A stretch of 9,747 bases of DNA from UBA5499 sp002426275. GTDB lineage: Bacteria; Bacillota; DTU084. The position numbers and the translations under genes are program-made. Below, piece by piece: positions 5,371-9,747 of the stretch. The notes beneath the pieces are model-generated. The model was not told the DNA's origin and did no database searches. It was given only the letters and a program-made list of their open reading frames with translations. The first letter of the stretch is position 1; each line of letters opens with the position of its first letter. The DNA is taken from positions 1 through 9,747 of the forward strand of contig CALASN010000096.1 in NCBI GenBank assembly GCA_937888735.1, in the 5' to 3' direction.

Positions 5371-5820
5371 TCAAAAACCGAATTTCAAACCCAAAGAATT
5401 TTTGGCGGTGGTGAGCGTTAACTCCTCTCCATCCCTTATCACTTTTGCCCCGAACTCTCCGAAGACGGCAAAGTTATCATCGAAATTGTATTGAGAGCCA
5501 ACTCCCACTTTGAAATCCTGGGTTTCTTTTTCACTTGTAAGCTGATCTAAACCGGCGGCGCCAAACACATACGTATCCAACTGACCTTTGGCAGGCAAAT
5601 AAAACTTACCTCCCACGGAGAGGTCATGCTTGAAAGACTTCTCACCCGTATTTACGTTGATAGTGCCTTCGTAGTTATCGCCGACTGAGATCTCAAACGG
5701 TTTGATGGTAAACGCTACTTCAGCTTTGTTTGGGGTGACGATAAAATTAAACGGGGCAGCCAAAGCGGTTGTACTAATGCAAAGTAATAACATAACTATA
5801 GCTACAGCTAATCGTTTCAT
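5371..5820 (-). CDS. Small secreted protein, probable outer-membrane beta-barrel
   Basis: The 149-residue product begins with a textbook Sec signal peptide: MKR, then a hydrophobic core AVAIVMLLLCI, then TTALA before a likely cleavage at A21/A22. The mature part of about 128 residues alternates hydrophobic and polar residues in short strands (VAFTIKPFEISVG, DLSVGGKFYL, DTYVFGAAGL, DFKVGVGSQYNF, NFAVFGEFGAKVI, SLGLKFGF) and ends in Phe, the classic outer-membrane barrel C-terminal signature. It resembles the general small porin/OmpA-like barrel type but I cannot name a family. ATG 5820 has AAGGAG 8 nt upstream; a TTG at 5823 is the alternative. The gene is monocistronic-looking: a hairpin follows, and upstream is the 180-bp divergent region shared with the aldo/keto reductase. 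If correct, the host has an outer membrane. Confidence 0.75.
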   Translation of the reverse strand: MKRLAVAIVMLLLCISTTALAAPFNFIVTPNKAEVAFTIKPFEISVGDNYEGTINVNTGEKSFKHDLSVGGKFYLPAKGQLDTYVFGAAGLDQLTSEKETQDFKVGVGSQYNFDDNFAVFGEFGAKVIRDGEELTLTTAKNSLGLKFGF

Positions 5821-6000
5821 CAAAAATGCTCCTTTATTAGTTTATCTTGTTAGAGCATTCGACACCACTTGCCGTAACCCTTCTCGCAAGTGCTGACAAC
5901 TTTAGCCAACGGTTTCCTTCAATTTTTTCCCAACCGCCAAGAGGATTTTTCAGGTTGAAGCCAGAATTATTAAACTAGTTATCCGGAAAGAAGGGATCTT
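5821..6000. other. Divergent intergenic region with a short dyad
   Basis: This stretch separates two divergently transcribed genes and must hold both promoters, but I find no pair of boxes good enough to call on either strand. It contains the ribosome binding site AAGGAG for the barrel gene (5830-5835), AAGGGA for the reductase just before 6001, and a perfect 7-bp dyad CACTTGC/GCAAGTG (5866-5872 and 5886-5892) with a 13-nt spacer. The dyad could be an operator or a leader hairpin of the barrel gene. Confidence 0.35.
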
Positions 6001-6885
6001 ATGGAATACAGACAACTTGGAAAAACAGGTTTTTCGTCGAGCTTCATCGGTTTTGGCGCTTTGGAGATTGGCAGAGATTGGGGCCTTGGCGACGCAGCTG
6101 AAAGGAAGCGGCCCAGCGAAGAAGCGGCAAAAGAAGTGCTTGAAGGCGTCTTGGCGTTGGGGATCAATCTCATCGATACAGCCTCTGCCTATCATCGCAG
6201 CGAAGAGAGAATCGGCAAATTTCTCAGCCGGCGCAGAAATGAATTTTTCCTGGCCACAAAATGCGGCGAACATTCCAGTGAACCTTCAACATACTATGAC
6301 TTTTCCTATGAAGCGATCAAAGAATCCATCCGACGCAGTCTGCGACTTTTACAGACAGAACAAATAGACCTGCTGCAAATTCATTTCGGACCCGATCCCA
6401 GCTCCGTGCTAGAGGCAGGGGCAACGCTCAGGGCTATGCAAGAGGCAAAAGCGGAAGGCAAAGTCCGCTTTTTAGGCGCATCGCCGCCGCTGGAACTCAT
6501 TGATGCCTGTATTGAAACCGGAGTCTTCGATTGTCTGCAGCTCGAGCTCAACTTGTTGGATCGAGCCGCAGAGCCAGCCGTGGAGAAATGCCGTAAAGAG
6601 GGAATCGGCGTCTTGGTACGCTCGGGCTTTGCCAGAGGAAGGCTCACGCCGAAGGTAGAAAAGCACCTGGCAGAAGAGCCAAAAGTACGCTCTCTGCTAG
6701 ATTTGCTGGGCGGTGATTTCACAAAACTCCCGCAACTGGCGTTGAGTTATCTTCATTCTCTGCAGGGCGTAAGCTCTGTGCTTGTGGGAACGAAAAATCT
6801 AAAGCATCTGGCAGAACATATCCAGAATATAGAAGGACTCTCAGCTGAACTGCTTGAGGAGGCAAAATCGCTCCTAAAAAAATAG
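6001..6885 (+). CDS. Aldo/keto reductase
   Basis: An NAD(P)H-dependent oxidoreductase of the AKR superfamily, 294 residues, cytoplasmic, with a (beta/alpha)8 barrel. The N-terminus MEYRQLGKTGF and FGALEIG is the usual AKR opening. The catalytic tetrad is visible: D59 in INLIDTASAY, Y64, K87 in FLATKCG and H128 in DLLQIHFG. Towards the C-terminus VSSVLVGTKNLKHLAEHI matches the cofactor phosphate-binding GTxNxxHL region. The physiological substrate cannot be told from sequence. It is the only plus-strand gene here, starts divergently from the barrel gene, and has AAGGGA about 4 nt before ATG 6001. It ends convergently with the recO operon, its stop lying at the base of the shared hairpin at 6884-6904. 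Confidence 0.95.
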   Translation: MEYRQLGKTGFSSSFIGFGALEIGRDWGLGDAAERKRPSEEAAKEVLEGVLALGINLIDTASAYHRSEERIGKFLSRRRNEFFLATKCGEHSSEPSTYYDFSYEAIKESIRRSLRLLQTEQIDLLQIHFGPDPSSVLEAGATLRAMQEAKAEGKVRFLGASPPLELIDACIETGVFDCLQLELNLLDRAAEPAVEKCRKEGIGVLVRSGFARGRLTPKVEKHLAEEPKVRSLLDLLGGDFTKLPQLALSYLHSLQGVSSVLVGTKNLKHLAEHIQNIEGLSAELLEEAKSLLKK

Positions 6886-6904
6886 AGGAGGCGCTGCCTC
6901 CTCT
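6876..6904 (-). terminator. Intrinsic terminator of the recO operon, between convergent genes
   Basis: On the minus strand AGAGGAGGC (6904-6896) pairs perfectly with GCCTCCTCT (6892-6884) around a 3-nt loop, followed by A and seven T (6882-6876). The hairpin starts at the base after the DUF4342 gene stop and the T run lies within the last codons of the aldo/keto reductase gene. In the plus direction only a pyrimidine-rich stretch with no T run follows, so termination of the reductase transcript here would be weaker. Confidence 0.88.
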
Positions 6905-7279
6905 TCAGTCTTCTTCCTTTTCCCGTTTGCGTTGGACTTCAACTTGAAATTGGCTAAACAGCGAGGCTAAGGCTGCCAGGATGGTGATCTGAGGCGCAAG
7001 TAAAGCGGCGATCACGCCCGCTGTAAGGGGAATATCCAGCAGTACCTTCTCCTGAGACTTTATCCGAATATTGGTCACGTTTCCCTCGTGAATGAGCTCT
7101 TTAACCTTTGTCACAAGCTCACTGCTTTTCACCCGAAATTCGCTTCGTTGATGGGTCTCTTCAAAACGCGATAAAGCTTCTAAAACATCGCCGTTGGCAG
7201 CTTCAAGAAGCGCTTTGGCTTCCCTATAGCTAAGACCGGTACGGGCACGTATTTGCTCAACTTTTTCCAAGATATCCAT
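6905..7279 (-). CDS. UBA-like helical domain plus DUF4342 protein
   Basis: The 124-residue protein begins with a UBA-like three-helix segment (about 1-42: VEQIRARTGLSYREAKALLEAANGD and following), of the kind seen at the N-terminus of EF-Ts. The rest (about 52-113) matches the pattern of DUF4342: GNVTNIRIKSQEKVLLDIPLTAG, then a hydrophobic stretch VIAALLAPQITILAALASLF, then a charged tail. The hydrophobic stretch may be one membrane helix or a hairpin. The function is unknown. ATG 7279 has AGAAGGAGG 6 nt upstream, sited inside the last codons of recO, with 2 nt between the recO stop and this start, so it is co-translated with recO. It is the last gene before a strong terminator. Confidence 0.85.
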   Translation of the reverse strand: MDILEKVEQIRARTGLSYREAKALLEAANGDVLEALSRFEETHQRSEFRVKSSELVTKVKELIHEGNVTNIRIKSQEKVLLDIPLTAGVIAALLAPQITILAALASLFSQFQVEVQRKREKEED

Positions 7280-7281
7280 GA

Positions 7282-8043
7282 TCAGCCTCCTTCTAAAGCA
7301 GCAAGAAAGTCCAGGGATTTTAACTTTTTCGACAAATGATAATCTATAAAGCGACGCAAAGCGAGCTTCAGTTCGCTGCGCACAGTTTCATTCACGCTGA
7401 GCACGTTCAAGCGTCTTGGCTCCACAGTTAGCATGTGACGCAAGGCAGCCACAGCAGCTCCGCTAAGAACTATGCCCCCGGATGGACAACTGCAATCTTC
7501 GCATAAGATACCACCCGAGCTAGGGCTGAAGAACGCCTTATTCAGCTGCACAGACAACTCTTTGCCGCACTCTGCGCAGTGAAAAAGACTGGGCATAAAC
7601 CCTGCCAAACTTACAAGCTTGAGTTCGCCGTAACGGACAAGCAGTTCCATATCTTGTGTCGCAAGAAGACCTGCGAACAGTGAGCGCAGCAGATCAAAGA
7701 TCGCCGGCTGACTATCTTCCTCACCTGAAAAGCCATCAACAAGTTCTGCAAAATAACTGGCATAGGCAAGGCGTTCCAGATTATCTCTAAGTCCCTGAAA
7801 GGGCTCGATGATTTCAGCTTGCCCAACAGTTGCCAGCCCCTTGCCCGTCAAAAAGAGAAATCGCGACTGGCAGAACAACTGTGTAGCTCCCAGCAGACGA
7901 TTACGGGTTCTGCGCGCTCCTCTTGCTGAAGCTGTGATTTTCCCTCTGCTGCGGGTTAAAATCGTCAAAAGCTTATCGGCTTCGCCCAATGGCCGTTCTC
8001 TAATTATGATCCCTTCATCCCTAAACAACGCCATTACGCTCAT
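7282..8043 (-). CDS. recO: DNA repair protein RecO
   Basis: RecO anneals SSB-coated single strands and, with RecR, loads RecA in the RecFOR gap-repair pathway. The 253-residue protein has the N-terminal OB-fold opening DEGIIIRERPLGEADKLLTILTRSRGKI (about 9-36), then the helical middle LAYASYFAELVDGF, and a zinc finger C156-A-E-C159 with C181-E-D-C184, as in Firmicute and Deinococcus RecO. The length is normal. ATG 8043 has AAGGA only about 2 nt away; ATG 8034 (MALFRDEG) has it 11 nt away, so the true start may be three codons downstream. It overlaps the end of the yqzL-like gene by 14-23 nt depending on the start. Confidence 0.95.
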   Translation of the reverse strand: MSVMALFRDEGIIIRERPLGEADKLLTILTRSRGKITASARGARRTRNRLLGATQLFCQSRFLFLTGKGLATVGQAEIIEPFQGLRDNLERLAYASYFAELVDGFSGEEDSQPAIFDLLRSLFAGLLATQDMELLVRYGELKLVSLAGFMPSLFHCAECGKELSVQLNKAFFSPSSGGILCEDCSCPSGGIVLSGAAVAALRHMLTVEPRRLNVLSVNETVRSELKLALRRFIDYHLSKKLKSLDFLAALEGG

Positions 8044-8194
8044 TTTCCTTCAAGAGACATTCCGCCTTTGTAAGCTCAGGATCTTTTGCTGCTGCTTCTA
8101 ATGCCTGATATGAGTTGTAGTCGCGGTACAGCAGATAAGCGCCCACATTCCCTGTCTTTTGAAATAGTTTCCACATCAAATCACACAATAACAT
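8021..8194 (-). CDS. yqzL: YqzL-like small protein
   Basis: A 57-residue reading frame that starts ATG 8194 with AAAGGGG 9 nt upstream and ends TAG at 8021-8023 inside recO. The N-terminus reads MLLCDLMWKLFQKTGNVGAY followed by LLYRDY, matching the short YqzL pattern (aromatic near the start, W.xF..TG....YL.Y), a family known in Firmicutes immediately upstream of recO. The remainder (ALEAAAKDPELTKAECLLKE) is a charged helix, longer than in the shortest members. Function unknown. The overlap with recO suggests translational coupling. The symbol rests on pattern and position recalled from the family, not on a search. Confidence 0.75.
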   Translation of the reverse strand: MLLCDLMWKLFQKTGNVGAYLLYRDYNSYQALEAAAKDPELTKAECLLKENERNGVV

Positions 8195-8340
8195 CGGCAC
8201 AAGCCCCTTTCATTTAAGAGAAGCGGGACTTCTCCAAAGGATTCTCAATGAAGATCTTTGTTCTTGTTTTTCTTTCCACCTCCTTACCTATATTCTCCCA
8301 CCTTATAAGTCCAATCATACCATCTTCAAAATGTCAAACT
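8195..8340 (-). promoter_or_regulatory. Leader and likely promoter of the yqzL-recO operon
   Basis: The minus strand of this 146-nt gap holds an extended -10, TGGTATGAT (8322-8314), with a poor -35, and a second possible pair TTGAAG (8329-8324) / TATAAG (8307-8302) with 16-nt spacing. A perfect TTGACA (8337-8332) is also present but only 12 nt from TATGAT, so not usable with it. Further down are an AAGGAGGTG Shine-Dalgarno-like sequence with no properly spaced start codon and a 6-bp hairpin GAGAAG/CTTCTC (8234-8218). DUF2905 has no terminator, so read-through from ruvB is also possible. Confidence 0.45.
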
Positions 8341-8547
8341 CTACCTTCGAAAAAACCAGAATAACGATAGGAGCGCGCTTATGAGTAGACAAGTAGTAAT
8401 GGGAAAATAGAAGGTGACGTTCCCTTTACGATAAACGATATCTCCCGGCAATTGGCCAAAGTTGGGAATTCTGCCTCCAAAATGCAAGAACAAACCGATG
8501 CCTACCAAAACGGCGCCTGCGATGATTAATGTTTTTCCTGGTTGCAT
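8341..8547 (-). CDS. DUF2905 small membrane protein
   Basis: The 68-residue protein has two membrane segments (about 5-22, LIIAGAVLVGIGLFLHFG, and 46-65, FYFPITTCLLISALLSLFWF) joined by a conserved loop GRIPNFGQLPGDIVYRKGN. This loop and the length are diagnostic of DUF2905. The function is unknown; the family often sits in ruvAB/queuosine gene clusters of Firmicutes, as here. ATG 8547 is chosen over an upstream ATG at 8580 because the protein then begins MQPGKTLII like its relatives; GCAGGT lies 9-10 nt upstream. It overlaps the end of queH by 22 nt, so translation is probably coupled. Confidence 0.88.
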   Translation of the reverse strand: MQPGKTLIIAGAVLVGIGLFLHFGGRIPNFGQLPGDIVYRKGNVTFYFPITTCLLISALLSLFWFFRR

Positions 8548-9098
8548 TCGGTTTTTACCTGCTTTCGTTTCTGCTTGCAATAGCGTTCAGCCTCGCTGTA
8601 TATACAGCCGCAGTAAGGTTGACGATAAAGATCAAGCTGGCGCGCAAGCTCCTGCCCTTGGCGAAACCCGGCTCTCCAATCCTCATAATAAAATTCCAAC
8701 CCGTACTTTTGCGCCATTTTTTCCCCTATTTCACGAATTAAATCGTGCTTTTGATAGGGACTCACCAAAAGGGTACTGGAAAAATGCGTGCATCCGAGCT
8801 CTGAGGCGGCCTTAGCTGCCACTTCCAGTCGCAATTTATAACAATATAGACAGCGCTGGCGTTCATGAAAAGCGGCCAAGCGTAAAAACTCTTCAAAATC
8901 ATAATTCCGGTTGTAATTGACTTCTAATTTTACGGCTTGCGAGTACGTCATTAGGGTGGTGAGACGGTGGTGAAATTCACGGTAGGGATGGATATTAGGA
9001 TTATAAAAATACCCAAGAGGCTCTATGCCGGCTGAACGCAGTTTGCCTACCGGATAGGCGGCGCACGGTCCGCAGCAAATGTGCAATAATAATTTCAC
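8526..9098 (-). CDS. queH: Epoxyqueuosine reductase QueH
   Basis: QueH reduces epoxyqueuosine to queuosine in tRNA, the last step of queuosine synthesis, and is the non-homologous replacement for cobalamin-dependent QueG. The 190-residue protein shows the family motifs: LLLHICCGPC (3-12, C8, C9, C12), QRCLYCYKLR (81-90, C83, C86), STLLVSPYQKH (108-118), FYYEDWRAGF (136-145) and YRQPYCGCIYSE (158-169, C163, C165). The cysteines would hold the [4Fe-4S] cluster and adjacent iron site described for this family. The start is GTG at 9098, overlapping the ruvB stop (GTGA), so translation depends on coupling; no well-spaced Shine-Dalgarno is seen. It forms an operon with ruvB and DUF2905. Confidence 0.95.
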   Translation of the reverse strand: MKLLLHICCGPCAAYPVGKLRSAGIEPLGYFYNPNIHPYREFHHRLTTLMTYSQAVKLEVNYNRNYDFEEFLRLAAFHERQRCLYCYKLRLEVAAKAASELGCTHFSSTLLVSPYQKHDLIREIGEKMAQKYGLEFYYEDWRAGFRQGQELARQLDLYRQPYCGCIYSEAERYCKQKRKQVKTECNQEKH

Positions 9099-9747
9099 TC
9101 TCCATCGTCCTCTCCTGCGGCTGCAGCCTGAGGCGCCTCGATGCCCAAATGTTGGTACGCTCGGACTGTGGCTACCCTTCCTCGGGGAGTTCGCTTAATG
9201 AAACCGAGCTGCAACAAATATGGCTCATAAACTTCTCCGATGGTACCGGAATCCTCTCCGATGACGGCGGCTAACGTATCTAAACCCACAGGGCCGCCGG
9301 AAAATTTAATTACTATTGCTTCCAATAATCGTCTGTCTATTTGATCCAGGCCCAAAACATCAACTTCAAGCCGATTGAGCGCGTCAGCCGCCGCCTCAAG
9401 GGTAATGCGGCTTGAACCTTCCACCTGGACAAAATCGCGCACCCTCCGCAAAAGCCTATTGGCGATTCGCGGAGTCCCCCTAGAGCGACGAGCGATTTCA
9501 GAGGCAGCACCTGTCTCCAAAGTGATTCCTAAAATTCTGGCCGCCCTGTTGACGATTAGCTCTAATTCATTGACTTGGTAATATTCTAAACGATTGATAA
9601 TGCCAAAACGATCGCGCAGAGGAGCGGTAAGCAAACCTGCTCTGGTGGTGGCGCCCACAAGCGTGAAAGGCGGCAGATCCAGCTTTACAGAACGCGCTCC
9701 CGGCCCCTTACCGATGATTAAGTCAAGGTTGAAATCTTCCATCGCCG
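9095..9747 (-). CDS. ruvB: Holliday junction branch migration helicase RuvB, C-terminal two-thirds
   Basis: RuvB is the AAA+ motor of the RuvABC resolvasome. The window holds the last 217 or so residues; the N-terminal part with Walker A and B lies beyond the right edge. Visible are MEDFNLDLIIGKGPGARSVK (just after the Walker B region), LPPFTLVGATTRAGLL, TAPLRDRFGI with the arginine finger, RRSRGTPRIANRLLRRVRDF (sensor 2), and the C-terminal winged helix GGPVGLDTLAAVIGEDSGTI, GEVYEPYLLQLGFIKRTPRGR. The tail is Ala/Glu/Asp rich (APQAAAAGEDDGE). Stop TGA at 9095-9097 overlaps the queH GTG. ruvA is probably just upstream, off the window. Confidence 0.97.
   Translation of the reverse strand, partial: AMEDFNLDLIIGKGPGARSVKLDLPPFTLVGATTRAGLLTAPLRDRFGIINRLEYYQVNELELIVNRAARILGITLETGAASEIARRSRGTPRIANRLLRRVRDFVQVEGSSRITLEAAADALNRLEVDVLGLDQIDRRLLEAIVIKFSGGPVGLDTLAAVIGEDSGTIGEVYEPYLLQLGFIKRTPRGRVATVRAYQHLGIEAPQAAAAGEDDGE

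Noticed and set aside
8314..8337. TTGACA with TATGAT as a promoter for yqzL-recO
   Set aside because: The spacing is only 12 nt, too short for a sigma-A promoter; the extended -10 or the TTGAAG/TATAAG pair is more plausible.
8462..8815. Plus-strand reading frame of 117 codons
   Set aside because: Antisense to queH and DUF2905, both of which carry clear family motifs.

Overview
The window looks like a chromosomal segment of a low-to-mid GC Firmicute, probably one with an outer membrane (Negativicutes-like). The Firmicute signs are the thiDCM-type thiamine operon under TPP riboswitches, the yqzL-recO pair, strong AAGGAGG-type ribosome binding sites and the ruvB-queH-DUF2905 order. The outer-membrane sign is a small secreted protein with a Sec signal peptide and a beta-barrel-like sequence ending in a C-terminal Phe. 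The class assignment is inference. Nearly everything lies on the minus strand; only the aldo/keto reductase gene is on the plus strand.

Right to left, in the direction of transcription, the window starts with the 3' part of ruvB (Holliday junction helicase). This overlaps queH (queuosine biosynthesis), which overlaps a small two-helix DUF2905 membrane protein gene. After a 146-nt leader with a possible promoter come a short yqzL-like gene (57 codons), recO, and a UBA-like/DUF4342 gene. They end at a hairpin terminator squeezed between the stop codons of this operon and of the convergent aldo/keto reductase gene.

The middle is a looser accessory group, all minus strand: the putative outer-membrane barrel protein, a right-handed beta-helix protein related to GH28/pectate lyase folds but without a signal peptide, and an alpha/alpha-toroid (squalene cyclase/prenyltransferase-like) protein with one clear QW motif. 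Next is a tRNA-Arg(UCG) with its own promoter and a weak terminator.

The left third is a thiamine operon. A near-consensus sigma-A promoter drives a roughly 330-nt leader holding two complete TPP riboswitches in series, each followed by its own intrinsic terminator. Then come thiD and thiC (ATGA overlap) and thiM. ThiC makes HMP-P, ThiD phosphorylates it to HMP-PP, and ThiM salvages the thiazole alcohol, so high TPP should shut off all three.

The first 205 bases contain a perfect inverted repeat with 46-bp arms that turns thiM back on its own complement after about 98 codons. This looks like a fold-back chimera or contig-edge artefact, though a real inversion is possible. I saw no mobile element, CRISPR array, phage gene or defence system. 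The most interesting biology is the duplicated riboswitch leader.
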